Shown: in pieces, positions 16,301 through 25,832 of the stretch
Layout of the letters: each line of letters begins with the position of its first letter
How positions within the stretch are numbered: the stretch's first letter is position 1
Assembly (NCBI RefSeq): GCF_001308265.1
Contig: NZ_CP012023.1
Coordinates: forward strand, 62,001-126,000
DNA: 64,000 nt
Reading direction: 5' to 3'
From: Celeribacter marinus
GTDB taxonomy: Bacteria; Pseudomonadota; Alphaproteobacteria; Rhodobacterales; Rhodobacteraceae
Notes under the pieces: generated by a model
What the model was told of the DNA's origin: nothing
The model's input: the letters and a program-made list of their open reading frames with translations, nothing else
Databases searched by the model: none
Made by a program: the position numbers and the translations under genes

Positions 16301-17741
16301 TGCCGACAGCACCAACGGCCTTGGCATTCCTGCGGGTGGCAACGCTGAGCAAGTGCTTATTCGTGGCGGCGAAATTCTATCCACTGAGCCTTTCATTGCG
16401 GATGGTGAGGAAGTGCAACTCAACGACAAGCGGTATGGCGTTTCGGTGAGCTACAATGGCGACACCAAATCTTTCACCGTGGCGAGCGGCACGACAGGCG
16501 AAAACATTGACGCAAACGGCGCTCTCGGAGTGGCAACTGATCAGAAAGCGTCAAACATTCAGATTGGTCGACGCATTATTTCGACCAGTGGTGATGGCAG
16601 CGCAGATTTGAGCGAAAGCATTGATCTGGACAGCCGTATTATTGGCGGTGGCGAAAACGCACTCTTTGGCTTTGGCGCGTCCAAGCAGGACTTCAGCTTC
16701 CAAGAGGGGCGTGGCCTCGCTGCGCAACCTGCAGTTGCAACAGGTCGTGCGGCACAGGGCGACTTGACGGAGGTGTTCCGGTTGACGTCCAACAATGGCG
16801 AAAACCGCTTCAACGTCTCGGTCAACGGCATCGCGGGTATCATTGATATCCCACCAGGCAACTACGTTGGCACGACTCTGGCGACGGCACTTGAAGAGCG
16901 GATCAACCAAATTTCTGATCCTGTCACGGGCCAAACAGTTGGTGGCGTTACAGTCCGTTACTCAACTGTCGACAACGGTTTTGTGTTCCAAACGGGCACA
17001 ACAGGCGATGGCTCTACGATTAAGGTAAAGGGCGCCGCGCGCTTGGGCCTAGATGAGGTTCCTTTGGGCGTTGGGTCCGTGCCAAAAATCTTTAATTTGG
17101 TCCAAGCCACCAATGCCGATGGCATCGCGCTTTACGTGGACCCTGAAGGCAATGTTGTGACAACGCCGCCGGCAGAAATGGTGGATGGTTATTTCCCGCT
17201 TTACATTGATGAGGGAGAGCTGACCTTTGATAAAACAGGTAAGCTTGTCAGCCCGAAAAACAATGTGCGCTATGAACAGCAGGCTGAAGGCTTCTCGATT
17301 TCATTGGATATTGATTACTCAACATCCAGTCAGTTTGCCCAGCCATTCTCTGTTCTATCCGTCGAGCAAGACGGTTTCACATCGGGTCGTTTGGATGGTT
17401 TGGAAATCGACAGCTCGGGAACCATTCGTGCGAACTATACCAACGGGCAAAACAACCCGCTTGGTAAAATTGTTGTGGCAAACTTCAACAACCAAAATGG
17501 TTTGAAGCAAATTGGGAACGCAACATATGTTGAAACCGCTGTTTCTGGCACGCCGCAAGTGGGCGAGGCCGGGGCCGAGGGATTTGGCAACATTCTATCA
17601 GGTTCGCTTGAGCGCTCAAACGTCGATATCACCGAAGAACTGGTGAACTTGATCACGGCGCAACGGAATTATCAGGCCTCTGCCAAAGCAATTGAGACAA
17701 CAACGAGCTTGACGCAAACCATCATTAACATTCGGATGTAA
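13383..17741 (+). CDS. flgE: Giant flagellar hook protein FlgE (1452 aa)
   Basis: The N-terminus is a standard hook protein (SFYTALTGLNGAQADISA, SNNIANVGTTGFKRSRAEF, DLAISGQGFFAL), and so is the C-terminus (GSLERSNVDITEELVNLI, AQRNYQASAKAIETTTSLTQ). Hook proteins are usually about 400-450 residues; here roughly 1000 extra residues lie between, predicted to be surface beta domains. Residues 750-917 hold two tandem copies of an 84-residue unit. Ser/Thr, Asp and Gly dominate and Cys is absent, as in secreted axial proteins. AGGAGAGGG precedes ATG 13383. The frame is continuous, with no stop or slip. Confidence 0.95.
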   Translation: MSFYTALTGLNGAQADISATSNNIANVGTTGFKRSRAEFGDIFATSPLQNASSSIGSGTILKGIKQQFTQGNIASSLNALDLAISGQGFFALKPSLTSTQTVYTRNGSFNVDNDRYVVDSAGQYLMTYPVNLDGSVTAKDLDSAVPLQLPVTSGEPKATGKIDLGVNVPADAPVVTDLEQFADGYQFDPSDANSYTNSTSITIFDDLGNPTIATIYFIKTQNASAEDPTNKYDTRLVINDTIIDPDLVSAVDDTGKQLFIDRFGAQTTAVPDDNYFLEGKGAPLYKMDDLNQQVKSQPATLQGEQSSFDFGEEGDKLVEIVTDPLLFKATREAGNADSDIYWGKDFLTVNVDDGDAPVSINLRPGKYNAEQLASEVERAINEAYGDDKKIQIFQNVDDKLTIDLFKLSADGTLQGLGDNKIEIDLLQDSSVSTLMGMDVEGASPDFTREEFLAHTQARLVDELNDYIYDPDGSLGTGAATLGVEGRLFVRSIGAAMDGPYDQPEVITITHTQDTDAGDTVSQDRYLAHSYYGKRPSLSVYDQKAELLEVDADGAIHADGNAVVYDNTQNTLTVYVPNDFGTPTSSSIRLVGASTDADFQNHLNGRELRIFENVATDNYRMLRIDTSGLNLPEAGFNLDSDNISILYEPSQDLEAFFEGATSTIAGGFETFNSKRIVVRETGEAAMRASDEKSLNEAIIFGSTLIDTTGVSLAKLGLPASGTPVVATETVASNAAAVVATETTAADSTTAEVHTLALGLTAFDKRLTTINIGSDSITADLRKLDHADMAAVVTTLNALPAATAAGVTFSTTGSDLVVTANAVNTDLGVVSVATAETHTLSLGLAAFSEKFNNISIGDKTISADFRALDHDDMAAVVATLNGLPATAITGVTFSTTGSDLIVTANALADDLGAVSVATISNGVSSKVAWVDENNPPIKIAYDETNQRLQFNVDRTVLGTGTGSNFNAFTVYGASDADSTNGLGIPAGGNAEQVLIRGGEILSTEPFIADGEEVQLNDKRYGVSVSYNGDTKSFTVASGTTGENIDANGALGVATDQKASNIQIGRRIISTSGDGSADLSESIDLDSRIIGGGENALFGFGASKQDFSFQEGRGLAAQPAVATGRAAQGDLTEVFRLTSNNGENRFNVSVNGIAGIIDIPPGNYVGTTLATALEERINQISDPVTGQTVGGVTVRYSTVDNGFVFQTGTTGDGSTIKVKGAARLGLDEVPLGVGSVPKIFNLVQATNADGIALYVDPEGNVVTTPPAEMVDGYFPLYIDEGELTFDKTGKLVSPKNNVRYEQQAEGFSISLDIDYSTSSQFAQPFSVLSVEQDGFTSGRLDGLEIDSSGTIRANYTNGQNNPLGKIVVANFNNQNGLKQIGNATYVETAVSGTPQVGEAGAEGFGNILSGSLERSNVDITEELVNLITAQRNYQASAKAIETTTSLTQTIINIRM
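15630..16133 (+). repeat. Two tandem 252-bp (84-residue) units inside flgE
   Basis: Unit 1 begins EVHTLALGLTAFDKR at residue 750 and unit 2 begins ETHTLSLGLAAFSEK at residue 834, an exact 84-codon period. Both contain an LDHxDMAAVV segment and GVTFSTTGSDL(V/I)VTANA. The units differ at many synonymous sites, so the duplication is not recent. Confidence 0.9.
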
Positions 17742-17764
17742 CGTTGATTTAGAAAGACACTGAT

Positions 17765-18523
17765 ATGGACAGGATGATCCACACGGCGCTGAACTCGCTT
17801 AAAAACCTGCATGATATTCGCCAAACCACGGCCCAAAACTTGAGCAGTGTCGATATCCCTGGTTTTCGTAAAGATCTGCCCAATGAGGGCGGATCGGGGT
17901 TTATTGAGGCGATGAATACGGCCTCTGCACGGGTCATGAACCTTGAAACTGGCAAGGCGGGATTTTCCGACAAACAGGGTGCGTTGCGCCAATTGGGTGC
18001 CCAAACGGACGTTGCTATCATGTCTGAGGGGTATTTCTTCGTTCAACCAAAGCAAGGTGAGATAGCTTTGTCGCGCCGCGGTGATTTTTCAATCAATGCG
18101 GAAGGGTTTTTGATGAACGGGGCGCAGGAGCTTATGCTTGATGAAGGCTTGCAGCCTATGCAGATGCCTGCCTTTAGCGAATTTCAAATCACTGAGAATG
18201 GTGAGATTTCTGTATCCCCTATGGATGGTCCGGCGGGGCAGTTTCAGGCTGTTGGTGTGCTTGGCACAACATCGGCAAGAGGTGAGGTGTTGACCAAAGG
18301 GGCTGATGGGCAAATTCGTCGTTTTGATGGCACTGTGCCGGACGTTGATCAGCAGGTGACACTGGTGCAGGGCGCGCTTGAGGCCTCAAACGTTGATCCA
18401 GTGGAAGAGCTTGTGCTCTCGCTTGATGCGCAACGGCAATTTGAGATTGGGGTCAAGTTTATCAAAATGGCCGAGGATATTGACCGTGGCGGCGCCGAAT
18501 TGATGAGATTGCCACAAAACTGA
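17765..18523 (+). CDS. flgF: Flagellar proximal rod protein FlgF
   Basis: A 252-residue rod protein. The N-terminal motif is somewhat divergent (LHDIRQTTAQNLSSVDIPGFRK given in parts: TAQNLSSVDIPGFRKDL). The central GYFFVQPKQGEIALSRRGDF and the C-terminal QGALEASNVDPVEELV are typical. Identity as FlgF rests on order: after flgE and before flgG. It ends the first flg transcription unit, since a sigma54 promoter follows immediately. Confidence 0.9.
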   Translation: MDRMIHTALNSLKNLHDIRQTTAQNLSSVDIPGFRKDLPNEGGSGFIEAMNTASARVMNLETGKAGFSDKQGALRQLGAQTDVAIMSEGYFFVQPKQGEIALSRRGDFSINAEGFLMNGAQELMLDEGLQPMQMPAFSEFQITENGEISVSPMDGPAGQFQAVGVLGTTSARGEVLTKGADGQIRRFDGTVPDVDQQVTLVQGALEASNVDPVEELVLSLDAQRQFEIGVKFIKMAEDIDRGGAELMRLPQN

Positions 18524-18531
18524 CACTGGCT

Positions 18532-18547
18532 TGGCATGGCTCTTGCA
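18532..18547 (+). promoter_or_regulatory. Sigma54 promoter of flgGHIJKL
   Basis: TTGGCATGGCTCTTGCA with GG at 18533-18534 and GC at 18545-18546, 10 bases apart. It begins just after the flgF stop and lies 36 bases before the flgG start. Confidence 0.85.
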
Positions 18548-18582
18548 ACAAGGAGACGAGTCTCTGATGTAGGAGTAAGAAA

Positions 18583-19371
18583 ATGTCTTCAAGTGCAATG
18601 CATGTGGCCAAAACGGGCCTGAATGCTCAACAAACAAAGATGCAGGTCATTGCCAACAACCTGGCAAATGTGAACACAACGGGCTTTAAGCGTGACCGCG
18701 CGAATTTTGAAAGCCTTCTCTATCAGACCATTCGCTCTGGCGGTGCTCAGACAGCTGATGGCAATATGCTGACGTCGTCTTCTACGGTGGGCACGGGTGT
18801 GAACATGGTGAACACCCAGAAGCTATATTCTCAAGGCAGCCTCATCAGTACAGATAATTCGCTTGATCTTGCGATTGATGGCTCAGGCTTTTTCCAAGTT
18901 CTGATGCCGGATGGGCGCATGGGTTATACCCGCAACGGGACATTTTCACGCAATGGCGACGGTACGTTAACCACATCAAGCGGCTATGTGCTCCAGCCTG
19001 AAATTGGGATTCCTGACAATGTGAGTGAAATCAACGTGTCGGCGGACGGTATTGTGTCTGTCAAGCTTGCTGGCGAGACCCAGCCGCAAGAAGTTGGACA
19101 ATTGACGCTGGCCAATTTTGCCAACCCACGGGGGCTTCAGCCCGTAGGTGAAACATTCGCCGTTGAAACACCTGCCAGTGGAGCCCCCATCGAAGGGGCG
19201 CCTCTCAATGGAGGCTTTGGCAAGCTTGTGCAGGGATATCTTGAGGGGTCAAATGTGAATGTTGTTCAACAACTTGTTGATATGATTGAAACCCAACGCG
19301 CCTATGAGGTCAGCTCAAAATCGATCTCATCTGTAGATGAGATGATGCGTTATCTCTCGAACAATCTGTAA
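18583..19371 (+). CDS. flgG: Flagellar distal rod protein FlgG
   Basis: A 262-residue distal rod protein, exactly the usual size. The N-terminus reads MHVAKTGLNAQQTKMQVIAN, then NLANVNTTGFKRDRANFE. It also has SLDLAIDGSGFFQVLMPDGR and the C-terminal QGYLEGSNVNVVQQLVDMI with TQRAYEVSSKSISSVDEMM. It heads the second flg unit behind its own sigma54 promoter and is followed by the L-ring gene. Confidence 0.96.
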   Translation: MSSSAMHVAKTGLNAQQTKMQVIANNLANVNTTGFKRDRANFESLLYQTIRSGGAQTADGNMLTSSSTVGTGVNMVNTQKLYSQGSLISTDNSLDLAIDGSGFFQVLMPDGRMGYTRNGTFSRNGDGTLTTSSGYVLQPEIGIPDNVSEINVSADGIVSVKLAGETQPQEVGQLTLANFANPRGLQPVGETFAVETPASGAPIEGAPLNGGFGKLVQGYLEGSNVNVVQQLVDMIETQRAYEVSSKSISSVDEMMRYLSNNL

Positions 19372-19382
19372 GGAGTGATCTG

Positions 19383-20054
19383 ATGGTAAGCTCAAAGATT
19401 GTCTGTTTGGCGTTTGGTGCTATGGCGCTAGCAGGCTGTGGCACAACCTTTGTTGAAGAGCAAAATAGCCTTCAATACAGCCCGGTCATGCCGCAACCTG
19501 CGCTCCAAATTCAGACGGGTTTTGCCTCGGGTGCGATTTACAATCCCTCTCAAGCAGGCCTGTTTGCAACGGACAGGCGGGCAAGCCGTGTCGGAGACAT
19601 CTTGACGGTTTCGTTCTCTGAGCGTTTTCAAGCCACGAAATCGCAGAATGCAGCAAATGGCAAGGCTGCGAGTTTTGAGATGAGCTTGCCGAGTGTGCTT
19701 GGACTTGAGAAGCTGGAGAACGGGCTCCGCACGGGCACCACGCAATCCTTCACGGGGTCTGGCTCTGCGGCGCAATCAAACAGTTTGACGGGGCAGATGT
19801 CAGTCACAGTTGCGCGCGTGTATGAGGGTGGAAACCTAGAGATTTTGGGGCAAAAGAAGCTCACGCTGAACAACGGAGATGAGTATATCCGTGTGCGCGG
19901 TATCGTGCGCCCAGAAGACATTTCGTCAAAAAATGTTGTCTTATCAGATCGAATTGCCAACGCCGAAATCAAATATATCGGAGCGGGTGATGTGGCCGAT
20001 ACAGGCAAGGTCGGTTGGTTACAGCGCGCTGCTACAACTCTTTCACCCTATTGA
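19383..20054 (+). CDS. flgH: L-ring lipoprotein FlgH
   Basis: A 223-residue outer-membrane L-ring subunit. The lipoprotein signal ends ALAGCGTTF, with the lipidated Cys at residue 19. Family motifs are [31 protein letters not shown] and the C-terminal [20 protein letters not shown]. It has GGAG at 19371-19374 before ATG 19383. No flgA chaperone gene for the P ring lies here, so flgA must be elsewhere. Confidence 0.95.
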   Translation: MVSSKIVCLAFGAMALAGCGTTFVEEQNSLQYSPVMPQPALQIQTGFASGAIYNPSQAGLFATDRRASRVGDILTVSFSERFQATKSQNAANGKAASFEMSLPSVLGLEKLENGLRTGTTQSFTGSGSAAQSNSLTGQMSVTVARVYEGGNLEILGQKKLTLNNGDEYIRVRGIVRPEDISSKNVVLSDRIANAEIKYIGAGDVADTGKVGWLQRAATTLSPY

Positions 20055-20068
20055 CAGTGGATAAAAAA

Positions 20069-21205
20069 ATGGCCCTGCCGCATTGTATCAAACCTCTATT
20101 TACAGCCTTTTTGATGACGGCTTTTCTATCGCAAGCTGCCATGGGCGAACGTATCAAAGACATTGCCAGTGTCGCTGGGGTGCGCTCTAATCAACTTGTC
20201 GGCTATGGTATTGTGGTTGGTCTTGCGGGCACGGGTGATGGCAGCTCGGGGCTGACGTTGCAGTCGATGCAGGCCATGGTCTCACGCTTTGGTCTTGTCA
20301 CGGAAGTTTCAGGGCTGAATGCAAAAAATGCTGCCGCTGTTATGGTAACTGCAGAGCTTCCACCTTTCTTAAAGCCGGGGCAGACGCTGGATATCACCGC
20401 ATCTACCATGGGCGGAGCGAGTTCGTTGCGGGGCGGCACATTGCTGATGACGCCTCTCTTGGGCGCCGATGGTGAGACCTATGCCATTGCACAAGGCAAC
20501 CTTGTTGTTGGCGGTTTAGGGGTTCAGGGTGCGGATCAATCCTCGCTGGTGGTGAATGTTCCGACCGTGGGGCGCGTTCCGCGTGGCGCCTCGGTTGAGC
20601 GAATGGTGCCCAGCTCGTTTCTGGAAACCCCACATCTTGTGCTAAACTTACACAAAGGAGATTTTACGACAGCAACAAACACTGCAGAGGCCATCAACGG
20701 GATATTTGGCCCCGATGTGGCTGTGCCACTTGATGCTAACTCCATACGGGTCCGTGCGCCCCAAGACCCAAGTCAGCGGGTATCGTTTGTTTCGTTACTT
20801 GAGAACGTTGAAGTGACGCAAGCCGAGCCGCCCGCCCGCGTGATCATCAATTCGCGCACCGGCACCGTTGTGATTGGTGGCAATGTGCGTGTCACACCTG
20901 CAGCGGTAACACATGGCTCAATGACCGTGCGGGTCAACGAGGATTTTAATGTTGATCAGGGGCAGACGGTTGTCACAAATGGTGATCAGACAATTGTTGC
21001 AGACAATGAACCCGTGGTGACACCCGACACAGAAATTGATGTTGAAGCCGAGCCGGCGCGTGCCTTTATTTTTGACACAGGCGTGTCCTTGTCGTCATTG
21101 GTAGACGCCATCAATGCCGTCGGTGCATCCGCATCAGACCTTGTGGCCATTCTAGAAGCCTTGCGCGAAGCGGGCGCATTGCGCGCTGAACTTGTTGTGA
21201 TTTAG
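20069..21205 (+). CDS. flgI: P-ring protein FlgI
   Basis: A 378-residue periplasmic P-ring subunit. ATG 20069 ([14 protein letters not shown]) gives a proper signal peptide cut near [10 protein letters not shown]; an upstream frame opening at 20015 overlaps flgH. Family signatures are [39 protein letters not shown] and the C-terminal [20 protein letters not shown]. Normal length and intact. Confidence 0.96.
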   Translation: MALPHCIKPLFTAFLMTAFLSQAAMGERIKDIASVAGVRSNQLVGYGIVVGLAGTGDGSSGLTLQSMQAMVSRFGLVTEVSGLNAKNAAAVMVTAELPPFLKPGQTLDITASTMGGASSLRGGTLLMTPLLGADGETYAIAQGNLVVGGLGVQGADQSSLVVNVPTVGRVPRGASVERMVPSSFLETPHLVLNLHKGDFTTATNTAEAINGIFGPDVAVPLDANSIRVRAPQDPSQRVSFVSLLENVEVTQAEPPARVIINSRTGTVVIGGNVRVTPAAVTHGSMTVRVNEDFNVDQGQTVVTNGDQTIVADNEPVVTPDTEIDVEAEPARAFIFDTGVSLSSLVDAINAVGASASDLVAILEALREAGALRAELVVI

Positions 21206-21213
21206 GGGGTGGC

Positions 21214-21564
21214 ATGGGGGACTCTCTGAACAGCTCCATGACGTCGGCTGCGCTGATGCAACATCGCAGTTCAACGGGCAGCTCGGCGGCGTGGAACAGA
21301 ACAACTGTTGACACAAGCAAGAGCCAACGTGAGCAATTGCAAGGGGTTGCCAAGGAATTTGAGGCTGCTTTCTTGGCTGAATTCCTTAAGCAAGGGCGCG
21401 CAGGTGAATTGGCCGAGGGGATGTTATCCTCCGAAGCTGGCAAAACATTCCAAGGTCTGCTGGATGTCGAAGTGGCCCGCGCTAGCTCAGGTGGGTTAAA
21501 CTTGGGGATCGCTGACGCAATGGTTGAACAGCTTGGGCGCGGCTTGCCCAAAGAGGCCAAGTAA
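21214..21564 (+). CDS. flgJ: Rod-binding protein FlgJ (N-terminal domain only)
   Basis: A 116-residue protein with only the rod-capping domain of enteric FlgJ: EQLQGVAKEFEAAFLAEFLK, then SSEAGKTFQGLLDVEVARAS and LGIADAMVEQL. The muramidase domain of two-domain FlgJ is absent. The missing wall-cutting activity is probably supplied by the transglycosylase gene at 27119, as in R. sphaeroides where FlgJ and SltF are separate. Confidence 0.9.
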   Translation: MGDSLNSSMTSAALMQHRSSTGSSAAWNRTTVDTSKSQREQLQGVAKEFEAAFLAEFLKQGRAGELAEGMLSSEAGKTFQGLLDVEVARASSGGLNLGIADAMVEQLGRGLPKEAK

Positions 21565-21566
21565 AG

Positions 21567-24500
21567 ATGGCTGGGCTTTTTGACATTGGCAGCAGCGGCA
21601 TTCAGGCCTACCGCAAGGCGCTGAGCGTCACGGGGCAGAATATAGCGAACCTCAACACTGAGGGATATCGTCGCCGCGAAGCCTCGATGGAGGAAATATC
21701 CGCCACCCAAGGCGATATTCTGAGTGTCTCAGATCAGGCGGGTCTGGGGGTTCGGGTGTCCGACATCAGTAGGGCATTTGATAGTTTCATTGTTGGGCGC
21801 GCTCGAGATACGGCCTCTGATTTTGCCAGGGCCGATTCATACAAAGGCGCGCTTGATACGCTTGAAACAGTACTGCTGCCTGAAGATTATGATCTTACAT
21901 TTTCAATCAATGAGTTTTTTGATGGCATCAGTTCAATTGCTCGAGCCCCCGGTGACACAGCAGGTCGGGTTGTTGCTTTAGAGCAGGGCCGCTCATTGGC
22001 CTCTGCGTTCCAGTCACTTGCGCGCTCTTTGCAAAGCTTTCAGACCGCTATCGAGAGCGAAGTCCGCAACAATGTCGAAGCGCTCAACACTGAGTTATCA
22101 GGCCTCGCCGATATTCAGGCACAGCTTATTTCTGCGGGGGGCAGTGGCAAGGCATCAAACGCGCTGCTGGATCAAAGGGACAAGTCTATTTCTGCGATTG
22201 CTGATTATGTAGGGCTGTCAGCCGATTACAACGTGCGCGGTGATGCGCGGCTCACGCTTGGCGCAACAGGTAACGGCCCCATTCTGGTTGAGAGTAAGGC
22301 GGCTGGCCAGCTGGCTGTGACTGTTCGTGATGGTCAGATCAATGTTTATGCAGGGATGGGCGGGGCCCAAACCCAGACCCAACAGCTCACTTCGGGCGGT
22401 TTGGCGGGCTTGATTGCCGCTTATGAAGCGGTCAGTCAAACCACCCGCGATCTGGACGCCTTGGCGCGCAAGGTCAGCAGAGATTTGAACTCGGTGCATC
22501 AAGGCGGTATCACACTTGATGGCGATGCGGGCAAAGATTTGTATAGTCTCGATAGCTATACGCTCACCCCTTCTGCGACAAATTTGGGTGCAATCACTTC
22601 GTATGTGAGCGCTGTTGGTGAGCTGCCTGAAGCCGATATTGAACTTGAGATTGTCTATGATAAATCGCGCGCGCTTTGGAGTGGTGCACAAGCCGATGGT
22701 ACCGTTGTGGCGACAGGCAAAAACGGATTTGTATATCAAGGGCTTGATGTCAGCATAAGCGGGCAGGCGGCTGATGGAGACACGCTGTTTTTTTCAGTAT
22801 CGCGTGGTAAAGCGGAGAATATGGCGTTTCTTTTGACGCGCCCAGAAGAGTTTGCGGCCGCCGGGCAGCTTTTGACCAGCGAGGGCCTAGACAACCAAGG
22901 CTCGGCAACCCTAACAGCGCAGGCCTTTACTCCTTATGTGGCGTCGGGGTTTGAAAGTTTGATGGCGTCTCTGCCCAATGATGACGGCGTTGCCGCAGCG
23001 ACACGTCTGCGCTCTGATGGCTTTGCTGGGGTCATCCCTGCTTCCGTGAGCAGTCTGGAGCTCTTCTCACTCAAAACCCAGGACAACGTCACGTTTAGTC
23101 TCTCTGATGAGCAGCAAACCAGCCTAACTGAGCTGACGCTCACACTTGATGGCACCGAGCACAGCTTTGAAACAACCGCGTTTAAGGAACGCATTGTCTC
23201 AGAAGCTGATATTGATATGGCCAATTTGGCACAGATGCTGAACGCCGGCACCATCACAACAGGCGCGGGATTAAGCTTGGCTGATTTGGGTGTGTTTGCA
23301 GCCGGGGAAAGTGGCTTGCTTTCGTTGGCCAGTGCGCAGGCGTCCTTAACGGCGGCCTCTCTTCAAGCCGATGCAAAAATCACGGGAAGCGTCTCGCTGG
23401 GCAATGATACTGGCTCCCAGATTCAGGTGTTTACCCGTGAGGGACGCCAGATTGCAGGCACGCCTTTGAGTGATGCTGATGTGATGCAATATCTTACGCC
23501 GGCCAATGGCTTTTTGGAGACGGCGGAATACCGGGCAGATTATCTGAATGGTGTCGCTGAGGGCGGCTTGCAAAACATGAGTGTGAGCCGGAAAACCCCT
23601 GTTGGCACGCAAAGCCTGCGGTTTTCTGGTGAGGGGTTCGTTCCGCCAGTCGTGACCGACAGTGTTATGCCGCTCAGCGTGCAAACCCCAGCTCAAACCC
23701 TATTTTTGTCAGTGAGCAGCGATGCCGCCGCTGAAATTGAAATACCACAAGGCGTGATGGCCGATTACATCGCTTCTGAAATCAACGCATTACGCGGAGA
23801 TCTTGGCGTTACGGCAACGGCTCAAACCCGTGTCGAGCTCAGCGAGATTCCAGATGGTATCGTGCGATTTTCTCTGACGGGAGACAACACTCAAGCCATT
23901 GATATTGAGGGCTACGTGAGTGACGGTGATGTGTCTGACTTAGCTGTGTTGATCAATGCACAAACACATGAAACAGGCGTAACAGCGTATGTTTCATCCT
24001 CAAGGGACAAATTCGTATTGCTGAACAATACGGGCGCAGACATTGTTTTAGGAAATATCTCAACAAGCGGTGAGGCTCTAAAGGCTATGCCTGTTGGCAA
24101 GGCGGGCCACCCACGGTTGGACACCTCTGTTTCACTTGGGGATGATGCTGCGAGTTTTGCGCGTTTTGGTGGCGAAGTCACGCTTACGGCGAGTGCAAAA
24201 TTTTCGCTGACGGGCACTGGCGGAACCAAATCCAGCCTTGCTGATAGCTTTGAAGGCGGCTTGATCACCCGAGTGGTGGATCAAGCGGGCAGTTGGCAAG
24301 AACTGAGTTTTCAAACCACCGAGGGGATTGATGGCAACGAGGCCCGTCCAGATGGCAGTTTGGCGAGCGCTGCGGCGTTGAACTTCAGCGTCAGCTTGGA
24401 GACGGATGGATCAGCGGCGCGCCTTGAGGCTGTTGTAGAGGCCAAAGATTTTTCAGAGTTTTCAAGCGGGGCAGTTGCTGCAGCCATGGCTGCCCAATTG

Positions 24501-25817
24501 CGAGGAATGACGCCTGTGCCAACCTTAACTGGCGCCGGTTTTTCTGACTCCAGCACATTGCCGCAAACAGGGGCCAGCATCACACTCAGCTTGGGAACGC
24601 AAGATTACATTCTGACGATGGATGATGGCGAAATTCTTGTCAGCGGGCCTGAGGCGGGTCGTTTGAGTGCAGGCTTCAACGAGAACCTAGAGCTGGTTGT
24701 GAGTGCTCATCGCGGCATGGAAACCGGGCAGATGCTCAGCGTATCGTCAAGCGCCAGTGAAGCCTCAATGGCTGCGTTTGGCCTATCTGAAAGCGCGCGT
24801 CAGGAAGTTATGACAGGTCGGGCTTTTGCCGCCGATAAATTAAGCGAAACGCCCGTTACTCTGACGCTTGAAATTGCAAACGCATATTTTGAAGTGAGCG
24901 TCACAGAAGACAGCTCTGGCGCCGTTTCGGTGACAAGCGACGTAGCGTTGCCTAGCAATACGTTGGCTGACATTGTTGTGGGTGAGGATGGCAGCTATCA
25001 ATTCCAAATCACACGCTCTGGTGCGGATACCCTTGAGAGCTTCAGAATTATTGCCAGCGACGGCGCGCGGACGCTTGGCTTCACAACAACCCCCAACCAG
25101 ATTTTGGTGACAGAAGCAGGCTTGCGCCTGAGCACGGCAGATTCTACGGCGGTTGATGTCACTGGCACTGCTGACAGCCTCATTTCGGAGCATCTGTCGC
25201 TTGAAAACCTACCAGCTGAGGAACTCATTGTTATTCTAACAGGAGATGGCGCTCGTCGCTTGTCGGCACAGTTTGAAGAGGCAGATCAGCCTGTTCAAAC
25301 TGGCCTGAACCGTCCACTGGAAGTTCTTGTGAGCGATGCCTTGAGTGGACGCTTGGAAATCATTGACACCATTAGCGGGCATTCCATTGCGACACGCTAT
25401 GTTGACGAAACCGGCCGGATAAATGTGGCGGGCCTAGATTTGTTGCTCAATGGCGATGTGGCCACGGGTGATAGCTTTACAATTGCTGCAAATACCCGAG
25501 GTGCGGGTGATGGGCGCAATATTTCTCAGATCCTGGCCTTGCAGTCTCTTAACAAACAAACGGGGCAGGGCGGGTTTGCCACAAGCTTTAGTGCGCTGAT
25601 CACTGACATGGGCGCGAAAGTGAAAGCGGGGACCATTGCTGCGGAGTCTGCTGAAGCTGTGAGAGATGCTGCGCGCGAATTAGAGTCAGAGTTTTCTGGG
25701 GTCAATCTTGATACCGAGGCCGCCAGGCTTTTGGAGCAGCAGCAAGCCTATCAAGCGCTCGCACGGGTCTTGAGCACAGCCAAAGAGTTGCTGGACACTC
25801 TTATGAATTCGATTTGA
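21567..25817 (+). CDS. flgK: Giant hook-filament junction protein FlgK/HAP1 (1416 aa)
   Basis: HAP1 joins hook and filament. The N-terminus is typical: DIGSSGIQAYRKALSVTGQN, then IANLNTEGYRRREASME. LLDQRDKSISAIADYVGLSA follows near residue 200, and the C-terminal core is SGVNLDTEAARLLEQQQAYQ plus ALARVLSTAKELLDTLMNSI. FlgK is normally about 450-650 residues; here some 800 extra residues of Ser/Thr/Ala/Asp-rich beta-type sequence occupy the middle. The enlargement parallels the hook protein. The gene starts 3 bases after flgJ and has one uninterrupted frame. Confidence 0.93.
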   Translation: MAGLFDIGSSGIQAYRKALSVTGQNIANLNTEGYRRREASMEEISATQGDILSVSDQAGLGVRVSDISRAFDSFIVGRARDTASDFARADSYKGALDTLETVLLPEDYDLTFSINEFFDGISSIARAPGDTAGRVVALEQGRSLASAFQSLARSLQSFQTAIESEVRNNVEALNTELSGLADIQAQLISAGGSGKASNALLDQRDKSISAIADYVGLSADYNVRGDARLTLGATGNGPILVESKAAGQLAVTVRDGQINVYAGMGGAQTQTQQLTSGGLAGLIAAYEAVSQTTRDLDALARKVSRDLNSVHQGGITLDGDAGKDLYSLDSYTLTPSATNLGAITSYVSAVGELPEADIELEIVYDKSRALWSGAQADGTVVATGKNGFVYQGLDVSISGQAADGDTLFFSVSRGKAENMAFLLTRPEEFAAAGQLLTSEGLDNQGSATLTAQAFTPYVASGFESLMASLPNDDGVAAATRLRSDGFAGVIPASVSSLELFSLKTQDNVTFSLSDEQQTSLTELTLTLDGTEHSFETTAFKERIVSEADIDMANLAQMLNAGTITTGAGLSLADLGVFAAGESGLLSLASAQASLTAASLQADAKITGSVSLGNDTGSQIQVFTREGRQIAGTPLSDADVMQYLTPANGFLETAEYRADYLNGVAEGGLQNMSVSRKTPVGTQSLRFSGEGFVPPVVTDSVMPLSVQTPAQTLFLSVSSDAAAEIEIPQGVMADYIASEINALRGDLGVTATAQTRVELSEIPDGIVRFSLTGDNTQAIDIEGYVSDGDVSDLAVLINAQTHETGVTAYVSSSRDKFVLLNNTGADIVLGNISTSGEALKAMPVGKAGHPRLDTSVSLGDDAASFARFGGEVTLTASAKFSLTGTGGTKSSLADSFEGGLITRVVDQAGSWQELSFQTTEGIDGNEARPDGSLASAAALNFSVSLETDGSAARLEAVVEAKDFSEFSSGAVAAAMAAQLRGMTPVPTLTGAGFSDSSTLPQTGASITLSLGTQDYILTMDDGEILVSGPEAGRLSAGFNENLELVVSAHRGMETGQMLSVSSSASEASMAAFGLSESARQEVMTGRAFAADKLSETPVTLTLEIANAYFEVSVTEDSSGAVSVTSDVALPSNTLADIVVGEDGSYQFQITRSGADTLESFRIIASDGARTLGFTTTPNQILVTEAGLRLSTADSTAVDVTGTADSLISEHLSLENLPAEELIVILTGDGARRLSAQFEEADQPVQTGLNRPLEVLVSDALSGRLEIIDTISGHSIATRYVDETGRINVAGLDLLLNGDVATGDSFTIAANTRGAGDGRNISQILALQSLNKQTGQGGFATSFSALITDMGAKVKAGTIAAESAEAVRDAARELESEFSGVNLDTEAARLLEQQQAYQALARVLSTAKELLDTLMNSI

Positions 25818-25832
25818 TGAAAGGCCGTTAAC